Source: Auraticoccus cholistanensis (GTDB lineage Bacteria > Actinomycetota > Actinomycetes > Propionibacteriales > Propionibacteriaceae). Taken from it: a stretch of 64,000 nucleotides of DNA. The position numbers and the translations under genes were made by a program. The stretch lies in contig NZ_WPCU01000005.1 in NCBI RefSeq assembly GCF_009742705.1, positions 363,370-427,369 of the forward strand, written 5' to 3'. Below, piece after piece: positions 56,230-64,000 of the stretch (position 1 is its first letter; each line of letters begins with the position of its first letter). The notes under the pieces were generated by a model. It made no database searches and was not told where the DNA came from. It saw only the letters and a list, made by a program, of their open reading frames with translations.

Positions 56230-58920
56230 TCAGCCGCGGGTCAGCCCGGCGACCGCGGCCTCGATCGCCGACAGCGCCTCCGGGGCGCCGCCGACGTCGG
56301 TGCCGCCGCCCTGGGCGACGTCGGCCTTGCCGCCGCCGCGGCCACCCAGCCGGGGGGCTCCGACGCCGACCAGCCGGCCCGCGTCGGCGCCGAGGTCGCG
56401 GGCGGCCGGGGTGGTCGCCACCACCAGCGCCGCCTTGTCCTCGCCGCCGCCGACCAGGGCCACCACCCCGGGCCGCTGCCCGAGCCGGCCACGGACGTCC
56501 AGCGCCAGGGTGCGCAGGTCGTTGCCGGCGACGCCCTCGACCCGGCGGCCCACGAAGGCGATCCCGCCGACGTCGGTGGCCGCGGCGGCGAACTCGTCGG
56601 CACGGGCCAGCAGCTGGGCCGACCGCATCGCGGCGACCTCCTTCTCCGCGGCGCGCAGCTGGCTGACCAGCCGCTCCACCCGCTCGGGCAGCTGCTCGGG
56701 CTGGACCTTGAGCAGGTCGGCCAGGTTGTTCACCATCGCGCGCTCCTTGGCCAGGTGGTCGAACGCGTCGGCGCCGACGAAGGCCTCGACGCGCCGGACA
56801 CCGGAGCCGATGGAGGACTCCGCGGTCAGCGTCAGCAGGCCGATCTGGGCCGAGCTCTGCACGTGGGTGCCGCCGCAGAGCTCGCGCGACCACGGCCCGC
56901 CCATCTCGACCATCCGCACGACGTCGCCGTACTTCTCGCCGAACATGGCCATCGCGCCGAGGTCCTTGGCCTTCTGCAGCGGCATCTCGGTGGCGGTCAC
57001 CGGCAGGTCGGAGCGGACCGCCTCGTTCGAGACGCCCTCGATCTCCTCCTTCAGCCCCGGCGTGAGGGTCTGGGTGGCGTTGAAGTCGAAGCGCAGGTAC
57101 CCGGGACGGTTGTAGGAGCCGGCCTGCACCGCGGTGGGGCCGAGCAGCTGGCGCAGCGCGGCGTGCACCACGTGGGTGGCCGAGTGCGCCCGGCAGCTGT
57201 CCATCCGCGCCCGGGCGTCGACCTGGGCCCGCACCCGCATGCCCTGGGCCACCTCGCCGAAGGTGATCCGCACCCGGTGCACGACCAGCCCGGGCAGCGG
57301 GCGCTGCACGTCGAGCACCTCGGCGCGCAGCCCGTCGGCCACGATCTCGCCGCTGTCGGCGTCCTGGCCGCCGGACTCGGGGTAGAACGGGGTGGCGTCG
57401 AGCACCAGCTCGACCACCTCGCCCTCGCCCGCGCTGGGCCGGTTGGCGCCGTCCAGCACGATGCCGCGGATGCGGGTCTCGGTCAGCAGGTCGGTGTAGC
57501 CCAGGAACGGCGTGTCGCCTTCGCCACGCAGCGCGCGGTAGGCCTCGATGTCGGCCGGGCTGCCCTTCTTGGCCTTGGCGTCGGCCTTGGCCCGCTCCCG
57601 CTGCTCCTGCATCAGCGAGCGGAAACCGGCGGTGTCCACCTGCAGGCCCTGCTCGGCAGCCATCTCCAGGGTCAGGTCGTAGGGGAAGCCGTAGGTGTCG
57701 TGCAGCTGGAACACCTGCTCCCCGCCCAGGCTGGCCCGGCCCTCGTCGCGGGCCCGGCGCACGGCCAGGTCGAAGATCTGGGTGCCGGCGGTCAGGGTGC
57801 GCCGGAAGGCGTCCTCCTCGGCGTAGGCGGCGGCGCTGATCCGCTCCCACGCGGCGCCGACCTCGGGGTAGGAGGCGCTCATCAGGTCCCGGCTGACCGG
57901 CAGCAGCTCCGGCAGCACCCGGTCGCCCACGCCGAGCAGCCGCATCGCCCGCACGCTGCGGCGCAGCAGCCGGCGCAGCACGTAGCCGCGGGCCTCGTTG
58001 CCGGGGGTGACGCCGTCGGTCATCAGCATCAGCGCCGAGCGGACGTGGTCGGCCACCACCCGCAGCCGCACGTCGTCCTCGGCGTCGGCGCCGTAGCGGC
58101 GCCCGGCCAGCTCGCCGGCGCGCTGGATGACCGGGTAGACCTCGTCGATCTCGTACAGGTTGTCGACGCCCTGCAGCAGGTAGGCGACCCGCTCCAGACC
58201 CATCCCGGTGTCGATGTTGGGCTTGGGCAGCGGGCCGCGGACGTCGAAGTCGTCCTTGGCCCGCACCGAGGCCAGCTCCTGCTGCATGAAGACCAGGTTC
58301 CAGATCTCCAGGAAGCGGTCCTCGTCGGCCTCGGGGCCGCCGTCGGGCCCGTACTCGGCGCCGCGGTCGACGTAGATCTCGCTGCAGGGCCCGCCCGGTC
58401 CGGGGACGCCCATGTGCCAGTAGTTGTCCTTCAGCCCGCGGGGCTGGATGTGCTCGGCGGGGACGCCGACCGCGCGCCAGTGGGCGACGGCCTCGGTGTC
58501 GCCCTCGGGGTAGTCCGGGTGCACCCCGGGGCCGAGCACGGTGACCCAGATCCGGTCCGGGTCGAAGCCGAAGCCGCCCTCGGCCTGCGGCCCGGTGACG
58601 AGCTCCCAGGCGTAGCGGATCGCCTCGGCCTTGAAGTAGTCGCCGAAGGAGAAGTTGCCGTTCATCTGGAAGAACGTGCCGTGGCGGGTGGTCTTGCCCA
58701 CCTCCTCGATGTCGAGGGTGCGCACGCACTTCTGCACGGTGGTGACGCGCGGCGCCGGCGGGGCCTCCGAGCCCAGGAAGTAGGGCTTCATCGGCACCAT
58801 GCCAGCGTTGACGAACAGCAGGGTGGGGTCGTTGTAGAGCAGCGAGGCCGACGGCTGCACCAGGTGCTCGCGGGCGGCGAAGAAGTCGAGGAATCGCTGG
58901 CGGATCTCGGCGGTCAACAT
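56230..58920 (-). CDS. alaS: Alanyl-tRNA synthetase
   Basis: An 896-residue class II synthetase. The catalytic domain begins IRQRFLDFFAAREHLVQPSASLLYNDPTLLFVNAGM; the tRNA-binding domain follows. The editing domain has HSATHVVHAALRQLLG and CGGTHVQSSAQIG with its zinc-site His and Cys. A C-terminal DHHA1-like domain ends GGGRGGGKADVAQGGG. ATG at 58920. No T-box or other riboswitch is seen in the 80 bases upstream. Confidence 0.97.
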   Translation of the reverse strand: MLTAEIRQRFLDFFAAREHLVQPSASLLYNDPTLLFVNAGMVPMKPYFLGSEAPPAPRVTTVQKCVRTLDIEEVGKTTRHGTFFQMNGNFSFGDYFKAEAIRYAWELVTGPQAEGGFGFDPDRIWVTVLGPGVHPDYPEGDTEAVAHWRAVGVPAEHIQPRGLKDNYWHMGVPGPGGPCSEIYVDRGAEYGPDGGPEADEDRFLEIWNLVFMQQELASVRAKDDFDVRGPLPKPNIDTGMGLERVAYLLQGVDNLYEIDEVYPVIQRAGELAGRRYGADAEDDVRLRVVADHVRSALMLMTDGVTPGNEARGYVLRRLLRRSVRAMRLLGVGDRVLPELLPVSRDLMSASYPEVGAAWERISAAAYAEEDAFRRTLTAGTQIFDLAVRRARDEGRASLGGEQVFQLHDTYGFPYDLTLEMAAEQGLQVDTAGFRSLMQEQRERAKADAKAKKGSPADIEAYRALRGEGDTPFLGYTDLLTETRIRGIVLDGANRPSAGEGEVVELVLDATPFYPESGGQDADSGEIVADGLRAEVLDVQRPLPGLVVHRVRITFGEVAQGMRVRAQVDARARMDSCRAHSATHVVHAALRQLLGPTAVQAGSYNRPGYLRFDFNATQTLTPGLKEEIEGVSNEAVRSDLPVTATEMPLQKAKDLGAMAMFGEKYGDVVRMVEMGGPWSRELCGGTHVQSSAQIGLLTLTAESSIGSGVRRVEAFVGADAFDHLAKERAMVNNLADLLKVQPEQLPERVERLVSQLRAAEKEVAAMRSAQLLARADEFAAAATDVGGIAFVGRRVEGVAGNDLRTLALDVRGRLGQRPGVVALVGGGEDKAALVVATTPAARDLGADAGRLVGVGAPRLGGRGGGKADVAQGGGTDVGGAPEALSAIEAAVAGLTRG

Positions 58921-59000
58921 GTTCGGTGGTGTCCCTCGGGAGAGTGCGGGTCGGTCGGGCGGTCGCGCGCTGGTCGCCGTGCTCGTGCGAGCGCGGGCGA

Positions 59001-59309
59001 TCAGCGCCCGGCAGCTCGCCGCGCCCGGGGCTCGCCGACGGCTCCGGCCTCGGCGGCCGCCTCGGTCTCGCCCTCGTCCATGCCCAGCGCCTCGCGGAGC
59101 TCGGCCTCGCGCTCGTGCATGGCGGTGGTGAAGGTCTCGGTGAACTCCGCCACCCGCTCCCCCAGGCCGGCCTGGGCCTGGGTCACCCGCTCACCCACCC
59201 GCTCGGCCACCGCCTCGGGGGTGGCGCGGCGCAGCAGGTCGCGGACCTTGAGCACCAGGAAGACGCCCAGCAAGGTGCCGAGCACGAAGGCCAGGAAGCG
59301 CCCGATCAT
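59001..59309 (-). CDS. Small membrane-anchored coiled-coil protein, unknown
   Basis: A 102-residue protein: one hydrophobic segment (residues 4-20, FLAFVLGTLLGVFLVLK), then a long amphipathic helix rich in Ala, Glu and Arg (ERVGERVTQAQAGLGERVAEFTETFTTAMHERE) and an acidic/basic tail. No family recognised. The ATG shares ATGA with the DUF948 stop, so the two likely form an envelope-associated pair upstream of alaS, as is common in actinobacteria. Confidence 0.72.
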   Translation of the reverse strand: MIGRFLAFVLGTLLGVFLVLKVRDLLRRATPEAVAERVGERVTQAQAGLGERVAEFTETFTTAMHEREAELREALGMDEGETEAAAEAGAVGEPRARRAAGR

Positions 59310-59704
59310 CGTGCCGACCCCCCGCCGCGGGAACGGCGGCCGCGGATGGCCTGGCGGACGCCGTAGCTGATGGCGGCGGTGCGCACCAGCGGACCGCCGA
59401 GGGTGGCGCTGAACAGGGTGGCCAGCTGGGCCGCGTTCTCGGTCACCACGGTGGCGTGGCCGGTCACGCGGGCGGCGTCCTCGGTGACCACGCCGACCTT
59501 CTCCAGCTCGGAGTTGACGCCGCGGACGGTGCCCTGCAGCTCGGTGAGGATCGGGGTGGTGCCGTGGCCGATGTCGCGCACGGCCAGCCGGGTCTCCTCC
59601 AGCACCCGGCCCAGCTTGAACATCGGGACCGCCACGACGGCGACCAGGGCGACGAAGGCGATGGCGGCGATCAGTCCCGCGACGCCGCCCAGGGTGATGT
59701 CCAT
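59306..59704 (-). CDS. DUF948-domain membrane protein
   Basis: A 132-residue protein with one N-terminal membrane helix (GGVAGLIAAIAFVALVAVVAVPMFKLG) and a helical region like DUF948 (VLEETRLAVRDIGHGTTPILTELQGTVRGVNSELEKVGVVTEDAARV). The tail is basic (IRGRRSRGGGSAR). Function unknown. The ATG at 59704 has GAGGAG; a longer frame upstream is rejected. Confidence 0.8.
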   Translation of the reverse strand: MDITLGGVAGLIAAIAFVALVAVVAVPMFKLGRVLEETRLAVRDIGHGTTPILTELQGTVRGVNSELEKVGVVTEDAARVTGHATVVTENAAQLATLFSATLGGPLVRTAAISYGVRQAIRGRRSRGGGSAR

Positions 59705-59812
59705 GTGTGTCGCTCCTCGTGTCGTCCTCGTCGGTGTGAGCCGGCTGCCGGTGGCGCCGACGAGCCTAGTGCAGCCGCGCGCCGGCACCGAACCCGTTCC
59801 GGTGCTCCGGTC

Positions 59813-61192
59813 TCAGTCCTCGCGGCGGCGCCCCAGCAGCTCCTCGATCCGCTCCAGCCGGGCGGCCACGTGCGCCTCCGCGCCGTGACCGGTCGGGCGG
59901 TAGTAGCGGGCTCCCTCCAGCTCGTCGGGCAGGTACTGCTGGGCGGCCACGCCGTGCGGCTCGACGTCGTGGGCGTAGACGTAGCCGGTGCCGTGGCCCA
60001 GCTTCGCCGCACCCGGGTAGTGGGCGTCGCGCAGGTGCACCGGCACCTGCCCGATCCGCCCGCCGCGGACGTCCTCCAGGGCCGCCCCCAGTCCGGCGTA
60101 GGCCGCGTTCGACTTCGGCGCCATCGCGCAGGCCACCACCGCGTGGGCCAGGTTGATCCGGGCCTCGGGCATGCCGATCAGCTGCACGGCCTGGGCGGCG
60201 GCCACGCACAGCGGAAGGATGCTGGAGTCCGCCATCCCGATGTCCTCCGAGGCCAGCACGACCAGCCGGCGGGCGATGAACCGGGCGTCCTCGCCGGCTT
60301 CCAGCATCCGCGCGAGGTAGTGCAGCGAGGCCTGCACGTCGGAGCCCCGCAGCGACTTGATGAAGGCGCTGATGACGTCGTAGTGCTGGTCGCCGTCGCG
60401 GTCGTAGCGCACCGCGGCCCGGTCCACCGCCTGCTCGAGCACGGCGGTGCCGATCTCGTCGGTGCCCACCGCGGTGGCCCCCGCCGCGGCCTCCTCCAGG
60501 TAGGTCAGCGCCCGGCGGGCGTCCCCGCCGGCCATCCGCAGCAGGTCGGCGCGGGCGTCGGCGGTGAGCCGGTACAGCCCGTCGTCGGGGGTGCGCAGCC
60601 CACGGGGGTCGCTGAGCGCCCGGTCGAGCAGGGCGGAGATGTCGTCGTCGGTGAGCGGGCGCAGGGTGAGCAGCAGCGAGCGCGACAGCAGCGGCGAGAT
60701 GACCGAGAACGACGGGTTCTCGGTGGTGGCGGCCACCAGCGTCACGAGCCGGTTCTCCACCGCCGGCAGCAGGACGTCCTGCTGGGCCTTGGAGAAGCGG
60801 TGCACCTCGTCGACGAAGAGCACCGTGGAGGTGCCGCGGGCCAGCTCGCGGCGGGCCCGGTCGAGGACGGCGCGGACCTCCTTCACCCCGGCGGTGACCG
60901 CGGAGATCTCCACGAACCGGGAGGCGGTGGAGCGGCTGACCACCGAGGCGATGGTCGTCTTGCCCACGCCGGGCGGGCCCCACAGGAAGACCGACATCGC
61001 CGCCTCACCGGAGGCCAGCCGTCGCAGCGGTGAGCCCGGGGTGAGCAGGTGCTGCTGGCCGACGATCTCGTCGACCGTGGTGGGACGCATCCGGACCGCC
61101 AGCGGGGCCTGCCCGTGGGCGGCGCCGCTGAGGCTGCCGCCGGTGCCGGCCGGCTCCTCCAGGTCGGTGTTGCCGAAGAGGTCCTCGCTCAT
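59813..61192 (-). CDS. rarA: Replication-associated recombination protein RarA (MgsA)
   Basis: A 459-residue AAA ATPase of the clamp-loader family acting at stalled forks. [18 protein letters not shown] is the family opening. Walker A is GPPGVGKTT, Walker B FVDEVHRF, sensor 1 [10 protein letters not shown] and the C-terminal tetramer domain contains [28 protein letters not shown]. The ATG at 61192 has GGGGAG upstream. Confidence 0.95.
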   Translation of the reverse strand: MSEDLFGNTDLEEPAGTGGSLSGAAHGQAPLAVRMRPTTVDEIVGQQHLLTPGSPLRRLASGEAAMSVFLWGPPGVGKTTIASVVSRSTASRFVEISAVTAGVKEVRAVLDRARRELARGTSTVLFVDEVHRFSKAQQDVLLPAVENRLVTLVAATTENPSFSVISPLLSRSLLLTLRPLTDDDISALLDRALSDPRGLRTPDDGLYRLTADARADLLRMAGGDARRALTYLEEAAAGATAVGTDEIGTAVLEQAVDRAAVRYDRDGDQHYDVISAFIKSLRGSDVQASLHYLARMLEAGEDARFIARRLVVLASEDIGMADSSILPLCVAAAQAVQLIGMPEARINLAHAVVACAMAPKSNAAYAGLGAALEDVRGGRIGQVPVHLRDAHYPGAAKLGHGTGYVYAHDVEPHGVAAQQYLPDELEGARYYRPTGHGAEAHVAARLERIEELLGRRRED

Positions 61193-61208
61193 CGCTGCGC
61201 TGCTCCCC

Positions 61209-61520
61209 TCACTCGCAGACGTACTGGCGGCCGTCGAGCTCGTGGCTGCCGGGACCCAGGATGGCGCAGACGTCGGACGTGGCGTCGGACAGCAGCAGCG
61301 TGCCCACCAGCGCGGAGCCGCCGACGACGAGCCAGACGAGCGTGGCGAGCCCGCCCACCACGACGCCGACCACGGCAAGGGTCCCGGGGTGACCGGCGCG
61401 GCGCGACCGCCGCAGCGCCACCAGGCTGATCACCAGCCCGACCACCCCGAAGCAGGTGAGGGCGGTGACCAGCCCGACCACGGCCGGCGTGCGGCCGGGG
61501 TCGGGCCGGACCTCGCTCAC
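61209..61520 (-). CDS. Small membrane protein coupled to aspS (DUF4190-like)
   Basis: A 103-residue protein with two hydrophobic segments (residues 12-32, [21 protein letters not shown], and 43-67, [25 protein letters not shown]) and a short external tail with a Cys pair ([12 protein letters not shown]). It resembles DUF4190-type proteins; function unknown. The GTG start shares GTGA with the aspS stop. Confidence 0.68.
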   Translation of the reverse strand: MSEVRPDPGRTPAVVGLVTALTCFGVVGLVISLVALRRSRRAGHPGTLAVVGVVVGGLATLVWLVVGGSALVGTLLLSDATSDVCAILGPGSHELDGRQYVCE

Positions 61521-63280
61521 CGGACGTCCACCCCGGCCTCCTTGCGCTGCTGCGCGGTGATCGGGGCGGGGGCCGCGGTCAGCGGGTCGTAGCCGCCGCC
61601 GGACTTGGGGAAGGCGATCACCTCGCGGATCGAGTCGGCCCCGGCCAGCAGCGCGACGATGCGGTCCCAGCCGAAGGCGATGCCGCCGTGCGGGGGCGCG
61701 CCGAAGGCGAAGGCGTCGAGCAGGAACCCGAACTTCTCCTGCGCCTCCTGCTGGCTCAGCCCCATCACGGCGAACACCCGCTCCTGGATGTCGCGGCGGT
61801 GGATACGGATGGAGCCGCCGCCGATCTCGTTCCCGTTGCACACCAGGTCGTAGGCGTAGGCCAGCGCCTCACCCGGTTCGGTGTCGAAGGTGTCGAGGAA
61901 CTCCGGCTTGGGCGAGGTGAAGGCGTGGTGCACCGCGGTCCAGGCGCCACCGCCCACGGCGACGTCACCGGAGGCGCGGGCGTCGGCGGCCGGCTCGAAC
62001 AGCGGCGCGTCCACCACCCACAGCAGCGACCAGGCCGACTCGTCGACCAGCCCGCAGCGTCGCCCGATCTCCAGCCGGGCCGCGCCCAGCAGCGCCCGCG
62101 CGGCCTTGGGGGTGCCTGCGCCGAAGAAGATGCAGTCCCCCGGCTGGGCGCCGGTGTGGGCGGCCAGGCCGGCCGCCTCGCTCTCGGAGATGTTCTTGGC
62201 CACCGGGCCGCCCAGGGTGCCGTCCTCGGCCACCGTGACGTAGGCCAGCCCCTTGGCGCCGCGCTGCTTCGCCCACTCCTGCCAGGCGTCGAAGGTCCGG
62301 CGGGGCTGCGAGGCACCGCCGGGCATCACGACCGCGCCGACGTACTCGGCCTGGAACACCCGGAACGGGGTGCTGGCGAAGTAGGCGGTGCAGTCGACCA
62401 GCTCGCAGCCGAAGCGCAGGTCGGGCTTGTCGGTGCCGAAGCGCTCCATCGCCTCGCGGTAGGTCATCCGCGGGAACGGGGTGCTGAGCTCGACACCGAC
62501 CAGCTGCCACAGCGCGCGGGCGATCGCCTCGCCCAGCTCGATGACGTCGTCCTGGTCCACGAAGCTCATCTCGATGTCGAGCTGGGTGAACTCGGGCTGG
62601 CGGTCGGCCCGGAAGTCCTCGTCGCGGTAGCAGCGGGCGATCTGGTAGTACCGCTCCAGACCGGCCACCATCAGCAGCTGCTTGAACAGCTGCGGGCTCT
62701 GCGGCAGGGCGTACCAGGAGCCGGGGGCCAGCCGGGCCGGCACCAGGAAGTCGCGGGCGCCCTCGGGGGTGGAACGGGTCAGCGTCGGGGTCTCGACCTC
62801 GACGAAGTCGCGCTCGGCCAGCACGGCGCGGGCGGCCTGGTTGACCTTCGAGCGCAGCCGGATGGCCCGGGACGGGCCCGGACGGCGCAGGTCGAGGTAG
62901 CGGTGCTTGAGGCGGGCCTCCTCGCCGACGTCGGTGCGCTCGTCGATCTGGAACGGCAGCGGCGCGGAGGGGTTGAGGACCTCCAGCTCGCGCACCGAGA
63001 CCTCGACCTCACCGGTGGGCAGGTCGGGGTTGGCGTTGCCCTCGGGGCGGGTCTCCACCACCCCGGTGACGGCGATGCAGTACTCGTTGCGCAGCTCGTG
63101 GGCGCCGGAGGCCTCCAGCACCTCGTCGCGGACGACCACCTGGACGATGCCGCTGGCGTCGCGCAGGTCGAGGAAGGCGACACCGCCGTGGTCGCGGCGG
63201 CGGGCCACCCAGCCGGCCAGGGTGACCTGGTCGCCGGCGTGCTCGGCGCGCAGGCTGCCGGCTTCGTGCGTTCGGATCAT
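61517..63280 (-). CDS. aspS: Aspartyl-tRNA synthetase
   Basis: A 587-residue bacterial-type class II synthetase. The anticodon-binding OB domain begins residue ~15 ([23 protein letters not shown]). Motif 1 is near [20 protein letters not shown], motif 2 [25 protein letters not shown] and motif 3 [10 protein letters not shown]. The GAD insertion domain lies between. The ATG at 63280 has GAAAGGA eight bases upstream, which is engaged by the T-box leader described separately. Whether it also charges tRNA-Asn is not decided here; no gatCAB gene is in the window. Confidence 0.97.
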   Translation of the reverse strand: MIRTHEAGSLRAEHAGDQVTLAGWVARRRDHGGVAFLDLRDASGIVQVVVRDEVLEASGAHELRNEYCIAVTGVVETRPEGNANPDLPTGEVEVSVRELEVLNPSAPLPFQIDERTDVGEEARLKHRYLDLRRPGPSRAIRLRSKVNQAARAVLAERDFVEVETPTLTRSTPEGARDFLVPARLAPGSWYALPQSPQLFKQLLMVAGLERYYQIARCYRDEDFRADRQPEFTQLDIEMSFVDQDDVIELGEAIARALWQLVGVELSTPFPRMTYREAMERFGTDKPDLRFGCELVDCTAYFASTPFRVFQAEYVGAVVMPGGASQPRRTFDAWQEWAKQRGAKGLAYVTVAEDGTLGGPVAKNISESEAAGLAAHTGAQPGDCIFFGAGTPKAARALLGAARLEIGRRCGLVDESAWSLLWVVDAPLFEPAADARASGDVAVGGGAWTAVHHAFTSPKPEFLDTFDTEPGEALAYAYDLVCNGNEIGGGSIRIHRRDIQERVFAVMGLSQQEAQEKFGFLLDAFAFGAPPHGGIAFGWDRIVALLAGADSIREVIAFPKSGGGYDPLTAAPAPITAQQRKEAGVDVR

Positions 63281-63490
63281 GGTCGCGGTCCTTTCGGGTC
63301 GGGTCCCGAAGGGGGGCACCTCCGGGACGAGGAGCCCAGGAGGTGTGGGCGGGGGCCAGATCGCGGTGCCACCACACCTTCGCCGCGCACCCCGGGGACC
63401 GGGGACGGGCCTCTCGTCGGTACGCCGGACGCGCGGTCACCGGCTGCCCCGCGGGCGGGCGGGTCGTCACTCCGCCACCGGTTCCGTCCG
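63281..63490 (-). ncRNA. T-box tRNA-sensing leader of aspS
   Basis: The conserved T-box AAGGTGTGGTGGCACCGCG is at 63362-63380. Its antiterminator helix is complete: AGGUGUGG (63372-63379) pairs perfectly with CCACACCU (63341-63348) and GCG with CGC beside it. The acceptor bulge is UGGC (63368-63371), pairing with GCCA, the 3' end of tRNA-Asp. A competing hairpin pairs CACCUCC (63339-63345) with GGAGGUG (63317-63323). A third hairpin, CCUUCGGG (63305-63312) with CCCGAAAGG (63290-63298), covers the ribosome site, suggesting translational control. Upstream, GGCGG/CCGCC (63458-63476) closes a nine-base loop with GAC, an Asp codon, as candidate specifier. Confidence 0.85.
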
Positions 63491-63492
63491 TC

Positions 63493-63498
63493 ACTGTA
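63493..63498 (-). promoter_or_regulatory. Candidate -10 box for aspS
   Basis: TACAGT fits the TAnnnT actinobacterial -10 and would start RNA near 63485, just before the T-box leader. The -35 is poor (TTCGCG with an 18-base spacer). Confidence 0.45.
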
Positions 63499-63563
63499 GC
63501 CGCCTCCCCGGGTGCCCGCGAACCGGTTCGCGGGGGGCCGCCGGACGGGTGTTGGATGGGTCG

Positions 63564-64000
63564 GTGACCGCCGCTCCGACACCCCCTGCCGACGAGCACG
63601 CGAGAGGTCTGGTCTTCACGACCGCGGCCTACCTGCTGTGGGGCGCGATGCCGCTCTACTTCGTGCTGCTGGTCCCGGCGACCGCGATCGAGATCGTGGC
63701 CCACCGGGTGCTGTGGAGCCTGCTGGTGTGCCTGGCGCTGAGCGCGCTGGTGGGGCGGTGGCGCCGTCGTCGCGGCGGCCTGGGGATGCTGGCCACGCTG
63801 CGGCGGCTGGGCACCCGGTCGTGGCTGCTGCTCGGGCTGGCCGGGGTGCTGGTGGCGGCGAACTGGGTGATCTACGTGCTGGCGGTCAACTCCGGGCACG
63901 TGGTGGAGGCGGCGCTGGGCTACTTCATCAACCCGGTGCTCAGCGTGGTGCTGGGAGTGGTGTTCCTGCGGGAGCGGCTGAGCTGGGCCCGCTGGCTGGC
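63564..64000 (+). CDS. rarD: RarD-type EamA transporter, 5' part only
   Basis: At least 145 codons running off the window end. The start GTG at 63564 gives VTAAPTPPADEHARGLVFTTAAYLLWGAMPLYFVLL, with GLxxxxxAYLxWGxxPLYF as in RarD, a ten-helix drug/metabolite transporter. Later segments IEIVAHRVLWSLLV, NWVIYVLAVNSGHVVEAALGYFINPVLSVVLG and FLRERLSWARW are strongly RarD-like. Substrate unknown. It is divergent from aspS across its leader. Confidence 0.88.
   Translation, partial: MTAAPTPPADEHARGLVFTTAAYLLWGAMPLYFVLLVPATAIEIVAHRVLWSLLVCLALSALVGRWRRRRGGLGMLATLRRLGTRSWLLLGLAGVLVAANWVIYVLAVNSGHVVEAALGYFINPVLSVVLGVVFLRERLSWARWL

Noticed and set aside
58921-59000. T-box before alaS
   Set aside because: No T-box core; the 80-base leader is featureless.

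Overview
This is chromosomal DNA of a very GC-rich actinobacterium. The evidence is a complete Pup-proteasome locus, an actinobacterial integration host factor (mihF), actinobacterial PriA without helicase motifs, many GTG starts and 4-nt GTGA gene overlaps. Gene order resembles Streptomyces and Mycobacterium; a member of the Propionibacteriales is possible, but genus cannot be read from this. I see no insertion sequence, prophage, CRISPR array, rRNA or tRNA. Coding density is very high and no gap between genes exceeds 300 bases. The first 195 bases hold no gene I can support.

Region 1 (1-16 kb): two exported or soluble hydrolases, then the protein-degradation locus on the minus strand. trmI and mpa lie upstream. 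dop and a tightly overlapped pup-prcB-prcA-tyrA run follow. mpa is coupled to a small P-loop kinase. Two plus-strand genes, a DUF3054 membrane protein and a CPA1 antiporter carrying a C-terminal ubiquitin-binding-type (UBP) zinc finger, sit between mpa and dop. The Pup ligase pafA is not in the window. A kinase-like protein and a second alpha/beta hydrolase lie between mpa and trmI.

Region 2 (15-30.7 kb): a peptide-type ABC substrate-binding lipoprotein coupled to a HAD phosphatase, a large B12-dependent methionine synthase (metH), an aromatic-acid-exporter-like membrane protein, PAC2 and OsmC proteins, a second and unusually extended PhoD phosphatase, rpe, a short-chain reductase, and a divergent glycosyltransferase/MarR/membrane-protein module.

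Region 3 (30.7-59 kb): the conserved actinobacterial housekeeping block, nearly all on the minus strand. In transcription order it reads alaS, ruvX, mltG, aroE, aroC, aroK, aroB, then efp, nusB, carA, carB, pyrD, pyrF, mihF, gmk, rpoZ, coaBC, metK, priA, fmt, rsmB and, beyond the MarR module, rpe. The Streptomyces-like bldD-pyrR-pyrB-pyrC genes that usually sit between nusB and carA are missing here, but a near-perfect PyrR-binding RNA element precedes carA. Accessory genes (pentapeptide protein, YidD-like, GrpB-like, VanZ-like, amino-acid permease with universal stress protein) interrupt the block.

Region 4 (59-64 kb): two small membrane/coiled-coil proteins, rarA, a small membrane protein coupled to aspS, and aspS itself. 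aspS is preceded by a clear T-box tRNA-sensing leader whose UGGC acceptor bulge fits the tRNA-Asp discriminator base. A divergent RarD-type transporter runs off the end.

The signals most worth following are the aspS T-box, the PyrR element on carA, the UBP-finger antiporter embedded in the Pup-proteasome locus, the alpha/beta hydrolase lacking its nucleophile and catalytic histidine, and the tripartite PhoD protein.
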